This document shows positions 30,074 to 42,347 of a stretch of 49,337 nt of DNA, one piece after another (position 1 is the first letter of the stretch; every line of letters begins with the position of its first letter). The stretch spans positions 81,907 to 131,243 of the forward strand of contig NHDL02000002.1 of the NCBI GenBank assembly GCA_002167555.2, given 5' to 3'. The DNA comes from Deltaproteobacteria bacterium TMED58 (GTDB lineage Bacteria > Desulfobacterota_D > UBA1144). Position numbers and translations under genes: made by a program. The notes under the pieces are model-generated. The model searched no databases, had not been told where the DNA came from, and saw only the letters and a list, made by a program, of their open reading frames with translations.

Positions 30074-31571
30074 TATTAACGTCCAAAATATAAGTGAGCA
30101 ACTAAGACAAAAAATTCAAGGATTTCAGTCAAGCTTCAAATCTTCAGAGGTAGGTACTGTGACAACTGTTGGAGATGGTATCGCAAAAGTTTATGGCTTA
30201 GATGAAGCTATGGCTGGAGAGTTGGTTACATTTGATAGTGGTGTTTTTGGTTTAATTCTTAACCTAGAAGAAGATAGTGTAGGTGTTGCAATCTTTGGTG
30301 CTGACGAATTAGTTATTGAAGGTGATAAAGTAAAAAGGACCGGAGAAATTGCACGTGTTGGGGTATCTGATTCTATGCTCGGTCGTGTTGTAGATGGCTT
30401 AGGAAAACCAATCGATGGTAAAGGTGATGTCGTAACTGATGAGTTTAAAACTGTTGAAATTAAAGCCCCCGGCGTTGTTGCTAGGAAGTCAGTAAATGAA
30501 CCTTTGCAAACTGGGATAAAAGCTATTGACTCAATGATTCCTATAGGAAGAGGCCAGAGAGAACTTATTCTGGGGGATAGACAAACAGGTAAAACTGCTA
30601 TTGCTATCGATACAATAATCAATCAAAAAGGAAAGGGAGTATATTGTATTTACGTTGCTATAGGACAGAAGCAATCAACTGTCGCCCAAGTTGTGGAAAA
30701 ATTAAAAGAGAATGGAGCTTTAGAGTATACAACGGTAGTCGCGGCAAATGCCAGCGATCCGGCACCATATCAATTCTTGGCACCCTTCACAGGTTGTGCT
30801 ATAGGTGAGCATTTTAGAGATTCCGGTAGACATGCATTAGTTATTTATGACGATCTCACAAAACATGCATATTCTTACAGACAATTATCTCTCTTGCTTA
30901 GAAGACCTCCGGGTAGGGAAGCTTACCCTGGTGACGTTTTCTATCTTCATTCTAGATTGCTCGAAAGAGCTGCAAAAATGAGTGACGAAAATGGTGGAGG
31001 TTCTTTAACTGCTTTGCCAATAATTGAAACTCAAGCTGGAGATGTTTCAGCCTATATTCCTACTAATGTTATATCAATTACCGATGGCCAAATATATTTA
31101 GAAACTGACCTTTTTTATTCCGGCGTTAGACCTGCTATTAATGTTGGGCTATCTGTATCAAGAGTAGGAGGCTCAGCTCAAGTGAAAAGTATGAAAAAAG
31201 TTGCAGGTACGCTCAGATTAGACTTAGCTCAGTATAGGGAAGTTGAAGCGTTTTCTGCCTTCGCTTCTGATTTAGATGAAGCAACAAAAGCTCAATTAAA
31301 AAGGGGCTCTAGATTAGTTGAAGCTTTAAAGCAAGGCCAATATGTTCCACTTCCTGTAGAAAAGCAAGTCTTACTTTCTTTTGCTGTAACCAATGGATTT
31401 GCAGATGAGATTGAGGTCGAAAAAATTGGTGACTTTGAAGAAAAACTTTATGATTACTTTGAGTCTTCACATAGAGATTTGTTAGATAAACTTCAAACAG
31501 ATTACTCAGATGAAATTATCTCAGAATTAAAAGCATCTCTAGAAAAGTTCAAAGGAGTGTATACAACATAA
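30066..31571 (+). CDS. atpA: F0F1 ATP synthase subunit alpha
   Basis: [32 protein letters not shown]. Confidence 0.98.
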   Translation: MSDINVQNISEQLRQKIQGFQSSFKSSEVGTVTTVGDGIAKVYGLDEAMAGELVTFDSGVFGLILNLEEDSVGVAIFGADELVIEGDKVKRTGEIARVGVSDSMLGRVVDGLGKPIDGKGDVVTDEFKTVEIKAPGVVARKSVNEPLQTGIKAIDSMIPIGRGQRELILGDRQTGKTAIAIDTIINQKGKGVYCIYVAIGQKQSTVAQVVEKLKENGALEYTTVVAANASDPAPYQFLAPFTGCAIGEHFRDSGRHALVIYDDLTKHAYSYRQLSLLLRRPPGREAYPGDVFYLHSRLLERAAKMSDENGGGSLTALPIIETQAGDVSAYIPTNVISITDGQIYLETDLFYSGVRPAINVGLSVSRVGGSAQVKSMKKVAGTLRLDLAQYREVEAFSAFASDLDEATKAQLKRGSRLVEALKQGQYVPLPVEKQVLLSFAVTNGFADEIEVEKIGDFEEKLYDYFESSHRDLLDKLQTDYSDEIISELKASLEKFKGVYTT

Positions 31572-31572
31572 A

Positions 31573-33850
<2,278 letters not shown>

Positions 33851-33851
33851 T

Positions 33852-34121
33852 ATGAGTGATTTTTTCGATTTAACTATATATTCTCCTGAAGATATTATTT
33901 TTAATAATCAGGCTGTAGAACTGAATGCAACAAATTCAGTTGGTGACTTTGGAATTTTACCTGGACATACTTTTTTCTCTTCAAATATTATTTCCTGTAA
34001 TTTAACATTTAAGAGTAAGGAAGGGACCCTTAAAAAGTACAAGGTGGGCCCAGGCCTAATTAGCGTGAAATCAGATAAAGTTATTGTTGTTTTGGAAACG
34101 GCAGAAAATATAAATATATAG
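33852..34121 (+). CDS. atpC: F0F1 ATP synthase subunit epsilon, short form lacking the C-terminal helical domain
   Basis: 89 aa; FDLTIYSPEDIIFNNQAVELNATNSVGDFGILPGHTFF is the beta-sandwich domain; the stop falls at the end of that domain. Confidence 0.9.
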   Translation: MSDFFDLTIYSPEDIIFNNQAVELNATNSVGDFGILPGHTFFSSNIISCNLTFKSKEGTLKKYKVGPGLISVKSDKVIVVLETAENINI

Positions 34122-34125
34122 AGTA

Positions 34126-35505
34126 TTATTCGTAGTAATAGTCTAATCCGAGATGATCAATGTTCTTTTCTCCAGCTAAAAATCTCAAAGTATTTTTAAG
34201 TTTCATAGATTGAATAAATACATCGTGTTCCGGATAAAGCTTTGACCCTACCATTGGGCTTTTAAAGTAAAAAGACATCCATTCTTGGATACCATCCATT
34301 CCTGCTCTTTGAGCTAAATCCATAAATATAATTAAGTCTAAAACTATAGGTGCAGCTAATATGCTATCTCTACATAAGAAATTAACTTTGATTTGCATCT
34401 CATATCCTAGCCAACCAAATATATCAATATTATCCCATGCTTCTTTCTGATCTCCTCGTGGAGGATAATAATTAATTCTGACTTTATGATAATAATCTCC
34501 ATATAGCTCTTTATTGATTTCTGGTTGAAATATATGCTCTAATACACTTAACTTACTTTCTTCTTTAGTTTTAAAATTCTTTGGATTATCGAGAACCTCT
34601 CCATCTCTATTACCTAGAATATTTGTTGAAAACCATCCATTTAATCCTAGTAATCTACTTTTAATCCCAGGAGCAAGTATTGTTTTCATTAAAGTTTGTC
34701 CAGTTTTAAAATCTTTACCTGCTATTGGAACCTTATTATTTTTGCTTAATTTTTCTAAAGCTGGTATGTCAACAGAAAGGTTAGGGGCACCATTTGCGTA
34801 TGCGGCACCACACTTGATAGCAGCATAAGCATATATCATGCTGGGCGATATAAATTTGCTGTTCTTTTTTAGACCATCTTCAAAGCTTTTTATAGTTTCG
34901 TGGACACTGCTTTTTTTAAGAAAAATTTCAGTACTTCCACACCAAATCATTACAAGTCTATCAATGTTCTTTTCCTTTTTAAAAGTTTTGATTTCATTTA
35001 TTAATTCATTGGCTAATTTAAAATAATTTTTTTCTTTTTTTATATTTTTTCCATTTAGGTTTTCTGCAAACTTTTTATTAAATACTGCCTTTCCTGGCTT
35101 AATCATTTCAAGCTCACTTTTAACTTCCTCAACCAAAGACCCATCTAAAACACCGGCCTTTTTAGTTGCTTTATAGCAGTCATCTGAGTAGACATCCCAT
35201 CCAAAAAATTCTAAATTTTCGACTTTTGCTAAATCTACTAAGTCTTTGATTAAGGGTGATTTTTTTTCAGTGCGTTTACCTATTCTTATGGTCCCCATTT
35301 GAGACAATGAGCCAAACAACTTCCCATTTCCTTTTTTGTATAGTTCTATGCCTGCAATGAAAGTTGTGCTGACCGCTCCACCAATACCAGGTATTAAAAC
35401 GCCTAATTTTCCTTTGGGTTTTGAAATCTTGAATTTCTTTTTCATTGTTTCGAGACTTCTATCTTTTAGAGAACTGTTGACCTCTTCTGGCTTTTCTTTT
35501 TCCAT
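34126..35505 (-). CDS. inositol-3-phosphate synthase (myo-inositol-1-phosphate synthase)
   Basis: LNGWFSTNILGNRDGEVLDNPKNFKTKEESKLSVLEHIF; KVNFLCRDSILAAPIVLDLIIFMDLAQRAG. Start ambiguous: Met at 35520, 35505 or 35445 (MKKKFKIS, which avoids overlap with rpsI). Confidence 0.92.
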   Translation of the reverse strand: MEKEKPEEVNSSLKDRSLETMKKKFKISKPKGKLGVLIPGIGGAVSTTFIAGIELYKKGNGKLFGSLSQMGTIRIGKRTEKKSPLIKDLVDLAKVENLEFFGWDVYSDDCYKATKKAGVLDGSLVEEVKSELEMIKPGKAVFNKKFAENLNGKNIKKEKNYFKLANELINEIKTFKKEKNIDRLVMIWCGSTEIFLKKSSVHETIKSFEDGLKKNSKFISPSMIYAYAAIKCGAAYANGAPNLSVDIPALEKLSKNNKVPIAGKDFKTGQTLMKTILAPGIKSRLLGLNGWFSTNILGNRDGEVLDNPKNFKTKEESKLSVLEHIFQPEINKELYGDYYHKVRINYYPPRGDQKEAWDNIDIFGWLGYEMQIKVNFLCRDSILAAPIVLDLIIFMDLAQRAGMDGIQEWMSFYFKSPMVGSKLYPEHDVFIQSMKLKNTLRFLAGEKNIDHLGLDYYYE

Positions 35506-35845
35506 ATTTTTTACTCTCAACCATTCTGGAATCTCGAGTAAGAAGGCCTTTAGGCTTTAATTTAGATCGAAAAGATTCATTATATAAAAGAATTGCTTTA
35601 GATATTCCAAGCCTAACAGCTCCTGATTGACCACTTAGCCCACCACCTAAAACGGATATATTAAAATTGAAGTCATTATCTGTTTCTGTAACACTTAGGG
35701 CTTCTGTTGCATTCTTTACCCAGAATTCTCTAGGAAAATATTCCTTTATATCTCTTTTATTAATTGTAATATGACCATCACCTTTTGTAAGCCATACTTT
35801 AGCGATAGAGTTTTTTCTTCTTCCTGTAGCGTAATATTTATCCAA
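35459..35845 (-). CDS. rpsI: 30S ribosomal protein S9
   Basis: YATGRRKNSIAKVWL; GGGLSGQSGAVRLGISKAIL; C-terminal KYGKRKARRGQQFSKR. Confidence 0.98.
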   Translation of the reverse strand: MDKYYATGRRKNSIAKVWLTKGDGHITINKRDIKEYFPREFWVKNATEALSVTETDNDFNFNISVLGGGLSGQSGAVRLGISKAILLYNESFRSKLKPKGLLTRDSRMVESKKYGKRKARRGQQFSKR

Positions 35846-35846
35846 T

Positions 35847-36248
35847 TTAAACCTCTATAGCCTTTGGATTCTGACCCTGATGAGGATGAGATGAATCTTT
35901 ATAGACTTTTAATCTTTTCATAAATATGCTTTGCCATTTATTTTTTGGAAGCATACCTTTAACAGCTTTTCGTAAAACTTCTGTTGAATCCTTTTCCATT
36001 AAATCACCAGCTTTTGTACTTCTGAGACCGCCAGGGTAGCCAGTATTTTTGTAGTAAAATTTATGCTCTAATTTATTACCAGTAAATTTTATCTCATTTG
36101 AATTCACTATAATTACAAAGTCTCCATTATCACAACCTGGAGTATAATCAGATTTATTTTTACCTATTAAAATACTTGCAACTTTGGTAGCCAACCTTCC
36201 TACAATCTTATCTTTAGCATCTAATAGTAGCCATTCTTTATTGCTCAT
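35847..36248 (-). CDS. rplM: 50S ribosomal protein L13
   Basis: WLLLDAKDKIVGRLATKVASILIGKNKSDYTPGCDNGDFVIIVN. Confidence 0.98.
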   Translation of the reverse strand: MSNKEWLLLDAKDKIVGRLATKVASILIGKNKSDYTPGCDNGDFVIIVNSNEIKFTGNKLEHKFYYKNTGYPGGLRSTKAGDLMEKDSTEVLRKAVKGMLPKNKWQSIFMKRLKVYKDSSHPHQGQNPKAIEV

Positions 36249-36374
36249 AACTTTCCTTAATTAAATGAAATTAAGCTATTATAGTACTGTAATGTTGTTG
36301 TAAGTCAATAATAGTTTTGAGTGAAATAGTCATTTTTATCGGTTATATTATCTTTATGAATATGGGGAGATACA

Positions 36375-36794
36375 TTGCAGGTAAGTAAGTCCTTAGACTA
36401 TGCTGTTCGTTCTTTAACTTATATAGCTAAAGAAAAAGCAAACGTCTTTACAATTAGAGATATTTCTGAAAAACAGCACATACCACAGAATTATTTGGCA
36501 AAGATTATGAGGAAGCTTGTTCAAAAAGGTCTTTTGAGCTCTTCACCCGGTCCCGAAGGTGGGTATTCTTTGAGAAAGTCTACTGACGAAATTTCGCTTA
36601 AAGATGTATATGAAGCAATAGAAGGAGATATGCAGCTAATAGATTGCATGGAAAAAAATGTTGTCTGTGAACTGTTTAATTCATGTAGTCAAAGATCAGT
36701 TTGGGACCATCTTCAATTACATACTCTGAATTTTCTTAATGATATTTCCGTAGAAGATATTGCTTCTAATAATTTTAAAATGAAAACTAAGTAA
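36375..36794 (+). CDS. Rrf2/IscR-family transcriptional regulator
   Basis: LDYAVRSLTYIA winged-helix start; HIPQNYLAKIMRKLVQKGLLSSSPGPEGGYSL; Cys triad C91-x6-C98-x5-C104. TTG start preceded by GGGGAGA; upstream of sufBCD. Confidence 0.9.
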   Translation: MQVSKSLDYAVRSLTYIAKEKANVFTIRDISEKQHIPQNYLAKIMRKLVQKGLLSSSPGPEGGYSLRKSTDEISLKDVYEAIEGDMQLIDCMEKNVVCELFNSCSQRSVWDHLQLHTLNFLNDISVEDIASNNFKMKTK

Positions 36795-36815
36795 TAGTGA
36801 GGGGGAGATTAAGGG

Positions 36816-38273
36816 ATGACCGAAGAATTAAAGATTGATAATGATCAAGCAACTAAAGAGATGCTTGAAAATAACGAATATAAATATGGTTTTGTTACTG
36901 ATATTGAGCAAGAAATAATACCAAAAGGAATCAGTGAAGAAGTTATAAATTTTATTTCAAAAAAGAAAAATGAACCTAGTTGGCTTTTAGATTTTAGACT
37001 TAAAGCTTATAGTAAATGGAAGAAAATGAAGGAGCCCTCTTGGGCAAAACTTAATGTTGAACCCATAAAATATGATGACATAAGTTATTTTGCCGCTCCT
37101 AAGGAGATGCCAAAATCACTAGATGATATAGACCCCGAAATTCTTGATACATATAATAAATTGGGCATACCTTTAGAGGAGCAAAAGCAGTTAGAAGGAG
37201 TTGCAGTTGATGTAGTATTCGACAGCGTATCGTTAGTTACTACTTTTAAAGAAAAACTTGCAAAGCTTGGAATAATTTTTTGCTCATTTTCTGAAGCTGT
37301 AGAGAATCACGAGGACCTTGTAAAAAAATATTTAGGAAAAGTAATACCCGCTGGCGATAACTATTTTGCTGCTTTAAATGCATCTGTTTTTACTGATGGC
37401 TCATTTGTTTATATACCTAAGGGTGTCAAATGTCCAATGGAGCTTTCAACTTATTTTAGAATCAATGCTGAAGATACTGGGCAATTTGAAAGAACTCTTA
37501 TAATAGCTGAAGAGGGAAGTAGTGTTAGCTATTTAGAGGGTTGCACTGCCCCTAAAAGAAGTACAAGTCAGCTGCATGCAGCATGTGTAGAATTAATTGC
37601 CTTTGACGACGCTACCATTAAATATTCCACAATCCAAAATTGGTACCCCGGCGATAAGAATGGAAAAGGCGGAATTTACAATTTTGTAACTAAAAGAGGG
37701 AATTGTGTTGGTAAGAATTCAAGAATATCCTGGACACAAGTAGAAACAGGTTCATCTATTACATGGAAGTATCCAAGTTGTATCTTAACAGGTGATAATT
37801 CCGTAGGTGAATTTTATTCAGTGGCACTAACAAATAATAGACAACAGGCAGATACAGGCACCAAGATGATTCATTTAGGAAAAAATACTAAAAGTACTAT
37901 TGTTTCAAAGGGTATATCTGCAGGTCATGGACAAAATATCTACAGAGGCTTGGTCGAAGTCTCAAAAAATGCTACAAATGCTAGGAACTATACGGTTTGT
38001 GACTCGATTCTAATTGGTGAAAATTGCGGTGCTCATACTTTTCCCTATATAGAAGTTAAAAATACAACTGCACAGCTTGAGCATGAGGCCACTACTTCAA
38101 AAGTTGGTGAAGATCAAATTTTTTATTGTCAGCAAAGAGGAATGTCTGAAGAAGATGCGCTCTCGTTAATTGTTAACGGTTTTTGCAAAGAGGTATTTAA
38201 AGAGTTACCTTTTGAGTTTGCTGTTGAAGCAGAAAGGCTTCTCAGTGTAAGCTTAGAAGGAAGTGTTGGCTAG
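36816..38273 (+). CDS. sufB: Fe-S cluster assembly scaffold protein SufB
   Basis: [60 protein letters not shown]. Confidence 0.97.
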   Translation: MTEELKIDNDQATKEMLENNEYKYGFVTDIEQEIIPKGISEEVINFISKKKNEPSWLLDFRLKAYSKWKKMKEPSWAKLNVEPIKYDDISYFAAPKEMPKSLDDIDPEILDTYNKLGIPLEEQKQLEGVAVDVVFDSVSLVTTFKEKLAKLGIIFCSFSEAVENHEDLVKKYLGKVIPAGDNYFAALNASVFTDGSFVYIPKGVKCPMELSTYFRINAEDTGQFERTLIIAEEGSSVSYLEGCTAPKRSTSQLHAACVELIAFDDATIKYSTIQNWYPGDKNGKGGIYNFVTKRGNCVGKNSRISWTQVETGSSITWKYPSCILTGDNSVGEFYSVALTNNRQQADTGTKMIHLGKNTKSTIVSKGISAGHGQNIYRGLVEVSKNATNARNYTVCDSILIGENCGAHTFPYIEVKNTTAQLEHEATTSKVGEDQIFYCQQRGMSEEDALSLIVNGFCKEVFKELPFEFAVEAERLLSVSLEGSVG

Positions 38274-38308
38274 ACTTTAAAGTTTAATTATTTATTAGGG
38301 AGTTTTTT

Positions 38309-39049
38309 ATGTTAGAGATTATAAATCTTCATGCTGAAGTTGAGGGCCAAAAGATTTTACAAGGCCTTAATTTGAAAATTGACAAAGGTGAAGTTCATTC
38401 TATTATGGGCCCTAATGGTTCTGGAAAGAGTACACTTGCATCTATTCTTGCTGGCAAAGAAGATTACGATATTACTGATGGCGACATAGTCTATAAAGGT
38501 GAAAGTATTTTAGAGCTTTCTCCTGATGAAAGAGCGCAAGAGGGCATTTTTTTGGCTTTTCAATACCCTATAGAGATACCTGGCGTATCTAATGGTTATT
38601 TTCTTAGGGAAGCATACAATTGTATAAATGAGGCACGTGGTAATAAGCCGTTGAAGCCTGTTCAATTTGGAAAATTAGCAAAAGAGAAAATTAAAATGTT
38701 AAAAATGGACGATTCCTTTTTACAAAGGTCTTTAAACGAAGGCTTTTCTGGTGGAGAGAAAAAAAGGAATGAGATTTTACAAATGGCAATATTAGAGCCA
38801 TTACTATCAATTTTAGATGAAACTGACTCAGGCCTGGATATTGATGCGTTACAAATTGTAGCTAACGGCGTCAATTCATTAAGAAGTAAAGAGACGTCTT
38901 TTTTGGTCATAACTCATTATCAAAGGCTCCTTGACTATATAGTTCCTGACTTCGTTCATGTTCTAGTAGAGGGAAGAATAGTTAAGTCAGGAAATAAAGA
39001 CCTCGCACTAGAGCTTGAATCAAAAGGGTACTCTTGGTTGGAAGATTAA
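38309..39049 (+). CDS. sufC: Fe-S cluster assembly ATPase SufC
   Basis: Walker [48 protein letters not shown]. Confidence 0.97.
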   Translation: MLEIINLHAEVEGQKILQGLNLKIDKGEVHSIMGPNGSGKSTLASILAGKEDYDITDGDIVYKGESILELSPDERAQEGIFLAFQYPIEIPGVSNGYFLREAYNCINEARGNKPLKPVQFGKLAKEKIKMLKMDDSFLQRSLNEGFSGGEKKRNEILQMAILEPLLSILDETDSGLDIDALQIVANGVNSLRSKETSFLVITHYQRLLDYIVPDFVHVLVEGRIVKSGNKDLALELESKGYSWLED

Positions 39050-39051
39050 AT

Positions 39052-40347
39052 ATGGAAAAATTAGATACCAGACTTATAAAGAATTTCGAAGAAAGAAACC
39101 TTAGTAAGCATTCACTAGGTTGGATTAGTGATTATAGATCAACTGCAATTAATTTAGTTAAAGAGATGGGAATGCCGAAACTTTCTGATGAGGACTGGAG
39201 GTTTACAAGCTTGAAAGATTTTTCTTTAAAAGATTTTTCACCTATCTTTTCATCAAAATCTAACTTTAAAAAGCCTAGTCTCCCAGATTATATTGATAAA
39301 ATTGACGGATATTTTATTTATATTCATAATGGCAATCTTGTCTCAGGCACCGAATACCCATTTATTGTTGAACCGTTGGAAGCTTCTTTTGAATACCCCG
39401 AGGTTAAAAAAGTCTTGCTAGATGATACATTGTCTAAAAACAAGGATTTTTTTTATGAGCTTGGTTCTGCTTTTATTGAAAATGGACTCTATTTGAAAAT
39501 AAATAAATCACAAAAGATTGATAAGCCCATAATTATAATTAATAGCTTTGACTCTGAGTTAGATAATAAATTCTTAAATACTAGAAATATATTCTTTTTT
39601 GGTGAATCATCATCGGCAGAAATAATAGAATATTCTCTTTCAGACTCACAAAATGAATATTTTTTAAATAAGACTACAACTGTTAATATTGAAAGTAACT
39701 CTAATGTGGAGCATTTACTTGTCGAAGCAGGAAATAAAAATTCATATATTTTTTCAAATCTTAAAATTATTCAATCCAGAGACTCCAACTTTACTACTAA
39801 TTCGATTCTAACAGGAGGACTCCTTATTAGGAATAATGTCCATCCAATGTTAAATGGTGAAGGTGCAAATTCCAATATTTTAGGACTTTATCTTTCAACA
39901 GAAGAACAACTAATGGATAATTATATGTTCGTTGAGCATTTAAAGGCAAATTGTGAAAGTAGGCAGTTGTATAAAGGACTATTGAATGATTCCTCAAAAG
40001 GTGTTTTTCATGGAAGAATTCTTGTTCATGAGGAGGCTCAACAAACTAATGCCTATCAAACGAATAGAAACCTTTTACTGTCCGATGATGCTCAAGTCGA
40101 TACTAAGCCACAATTAGAGATTTATGCAGATGATGTTAAGTGTTCGCACGGTGCTACAATTGGTCAAATAGATAAAGAGGCACTTCTATATCTTCGTGCC
40201 AGAGGAATTAGTAAAGATAAAGCAATGTTAATGTTAATAAAGGCTTTTACGGATGAAGTGTGTGAGCCAATAAAAAATCAAACCTTGCTAGACGCTTTTC
40301 ATAATATAGTTAACAATTGGTTTGAAAAATCTAAATTGACTAATTAA
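39052..40347 (+). CDS. sufD: Fe-S cluster assembly protein SufD
   Basis: GVFHGRILVHEEAQQTNAYQTNRNLLLSDDAQVDTKPQLEIYADDVKCSHGATIGQID. The ORF track gives an upstream start at 39034. Confidence 0.95.
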   Translation: MEKLDTRLIKNFEERNLSKHSLGWISDYRSTAINLVKEMGMPKLSDEDWRFTSLKDFSLKDFSPIFSSKSNFKKPSLPDYIDKIDGYFIYIHNGNLVSGTEYPFIVEPLEASFEYPEVKKVLLDDTLSKNKDFFYELGSAFIENGLYLKINKSQKIDKPIIIINSFDSELDNKFLNTRNIFFFGESSSAEIIEYSLSDSQNEYFLNKTTTVNIESNSNVEHLLVEAGNKNSYIFSNLKIIQSRDSNFTTNSILTGGLLIRNNVHPMLNGEGANSNILGLYLSTEEQLMDNYMFVEHLKANCESRQLYKGLLNDSSKGVFHGRILVHEEAQQTNAYQTNRNLLLSDDAQVDTKPQLEIYADDVKCSHGATIGQIDKEALLYLRARGISKDKAMLMLIKAFTDEVCEPIKNQTLLDAFHNIVNNWFEKSKLTN

Positions 40348-40380
40348 TTTATTGATTGGATCAATTGATTAAAATTTTTT
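40344..40380 (+). terminator. possible weak intrinsic terminator after sufD
   Basis: TTAAT(40344-40348)/ATTAA(40368-40372) and TTGAT(40352-40356)/ATCAA(40360-40364) arms, then AATTTTTT. Confidence 0.4.
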
Positions 40381-40420
40381 GTAAAAAAATATTCAAAGCT
40401 CTTTTTTATAAAAAAACTTC

Positions 40421-40449
40421 TTGACAATTTTTTTTAAAAACCTTACAGT
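40421..40449 (+). promoter_or_regulatory. putative promoter of the H1-like gene (-35 TTGACA 40421-40426; -10 TACAGT 40444-40449; 17-bp spacer)
   Basis: Perfect -35 consensus, weak -10, T/A-tract spacer. Confidence 0.45.
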
Positions 40450-40540
40450 GAAAATAAATATTGAATTTTTAGTATTTTTTTTGTGTTCGTTAAAAATATT
40501 AAATATTTAATTTTATATTCTAAAGTGGAGGTATAAAGTT

Positions 40541-40852
40541 ATGGCAGTTGCAAAAAAGAAAAAAACTGTTGCTAAAAAGAAACCAGCAGCAAAAAAGAAA
40601 GTTGTAGCTAAGAAGAAGACTGCAGCTAAAAAGCCAGCGGCTAAGAAAAAGACTGTAGCTAAGAAGAAGACTACGGCTAAAAGAAAGCCTGCAGCTAAGA
40701 AAAAGACTGTAGCTAAGAAGAAGACTACAGCTAAAAGAAAAAGTGCAGCTAAAAAGCCTGCGGCTAAGAAAAAGACTGTAGCTAAGAAGAAGACTACGGC
40801 TAAAAGAAAGCCTGCGGCTAAGAAACGTAAAGCTACTAAAAGAAAGAGGTAG
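40541..40852 (+). CDS. histone H1-like lysine/alanine-rich DNA-binding protein
   Basis: 103 aa almost entirely K/A/T/P/R in AAKKKTVAKKKTTAKRKP repeats; SD GGAGG upstream. Confidence 0.85.
   Translation: MAVAKKKKTVAKKKPAAKKKVVAKKKTAAKKPAAKKKTVAKKKTTAKRKPAAKKKTVAKKKTTAKRKSAAKKPAAKKKTVAKKKTTAKRKPAAKKRKATKRKR
40634..40810 (+). repeat. three near-identical 54-bp coding repeats (PAAKKKTVAKKKTTAKRK) at 40634-40687, 40688-40741, 40757-40810, with 15-bp SAAKK insertion before the third
   Basis: Counted directly from the sequence. Confidence 0.9.
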
Positions 40853-40867
40853 TAATAGTTTAGTTTA

Positions 40868-40891
40868 GGGGTGTCAACTCAGTTGATGCCC
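40868..40891. terminator. hairpin between convergent H1-like gene and rho
   Basis: GGGTGTCAAC-TCA-GTTGATGCCC with two G-U pairs; abuts the rho stop codon. Confidence 0.55.
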
Positions 40892-42193
40892 TTAGCTATT
40901 CATTGCTTTTAAGAAATCTTTATTAGATTTAGACCCTTTTAGTTTATCTAAAAGAAATTCCATAGATTCATTTGGACTCATAGGATTGAGAACTTTTCTA
41001 AGCAACCATATTCTGTTTAAGTCATCTGGCTCTATAAGTAATTCTTCTTTTCTTGTTCCAGATCTTTGAAGATCAATTGCAGGATAAATCCTTTTTTCGG
41101 CAAGCTTCCTTTCTAAATAAATTTCCATATTACCGGTACCTTTAAATTCTTCAAAGATTACTTCGTCCATCCTACTGCCAGTCTCTATCAGGGCTGTAGC
41201 AATGATAGTCAGACTACCACCCTCTTCTGTATTTCTTGCAGCACCAAAGAATTTTTTAGGCCTCTGGAGTGCATTAGCTTCCATACCTCCTGTGAGAACT
41301 CGACCACTTGAAGGTGAAACTGTATTGCTGGCTCTTGCAAGTCTGGTGATACTATCTAACAGTATTACTACATCATTTCCATGTTCCACAAGTCTTTTTG
41401 CTTTCTCAAGAACCATATCCGCAACTTGTACATGTCTTTGGGGGGGTTCATCAAAAGTTGAGCTAACAACTTCGCCCTTGACTGTTCTTTCCATCTCTGT
41501 AACTTCTTCGGGTCTTTCATCAATCAAAAGGACAAAAAGAGATACGTCTGGATTATTATCAGTTATTGCCCTAGCTATTTTTTGGAGCAAAACAGTTTTA
41601 CCAGTCCTTGGTGGAGCCACAAGAAGAGCCCTCTGACCCTTACCTATAGGAATAAACATATCAATCACTCTGGTTGAAAGCTCATCAGGATTACTTTCCA
41701 TATCTAATCTATTATTTGGATGTAGAGGAACTCTATTACCAAAACTAATTCTTTCTCTACAATAGTCTGGGTCGCCAAAATTTACTGATTCAATTTTTAA
41801 AAGAGCTAAGTTTTTTTCGCCTTCTCGTGGTAGCCTCACGTAGCCGCCAACAGTATCTCCTGATTTGAGAATAAAAGATCTCACTTGGGATTTTGAGACA
41901 TATATATCATCCGGACCAGGAAGATAACTATATTTTGGAGATCTTAAAAAACCATAGCCTTCATTTAGGATTTCCAAAACACCTTCAGCATATATCTCAC
42001 CTTTGCTCTCATACTGAGATTTTAGAATAGCGTATGTTATTTCTTGCCTAGTCATTCTACCAATATCATCTATCTTTAAATCTAAGGCTATTTTTTGGAG
42101 TTCTTCAGATTTGATTTCTCTTAATTCATTGAGATTCATCATATCTATACTTTTTTTATTAGAATTTTCAGCATCTTTGGTTTTTTTACTCAT
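40892..42193 (-). CDS. rho: transcription termination factor Rho
   Basis: [102 protein letters not shown]. Confidence 0.98.
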   Translation of the reverse strand: MSKKTKDAENSNKKSIDMMNLNELREIKSEELQKIALDLKIDDIGRMTRQEITYAILKSQYESKGEIYAEGVLEILNEGYGFLRSPKYSYLPGPDDIYVSKSQVRSFILKSGDTVGGYVRLPREGEKNLALLKIESVNFGDPDYCRERISFGNRVPLHPNNRLDMESNPDELSTRVIDMFIPIGKGQRALLVAPPRTGKTVLLQKIARAITDNNPDVSLFVLLIDERPEEVTEMERTVKGEVVSSTFDEPPQRHVQVADMVLEKAKRLVEHGNDVVILLDSITRLARASNTVSPSSGRVLTGGMEANALQRPKKFFGAARNTEEGGSLTIIATALIETGSRMDEVIFEEFKGTGNMEIYLERKLAEKRIYPAIDLQRSGTRKEELLIEPDDLNRIWLLRKVLNPMSPNESMEFLLDKLKGSKSNKDFLKAMNS

Positions 42194-42347
42194 CTGGAAC
42201 CTTTGGGTTAATAATATTTTGGAATAATTTTAAATATACAAAAGGTATATACCTATATTTATAATCATAATTGAAGAAATGTCAATTTTTAATTGTTTTG
42301 TATTGTTTTTTTTGATAATATTTGTAATTACTAATAGGTGAGGAAAT

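Noticed and set aside
30191-30622. 143-aa ORF antisense to atpA
   Set aside because: Shadow ORF from codon bias of the highly conserved atpA; no support.
41202-41636. 144-aa + strand ORF opposite rho
   Set aside because: Shadow ORF fully inside rho.
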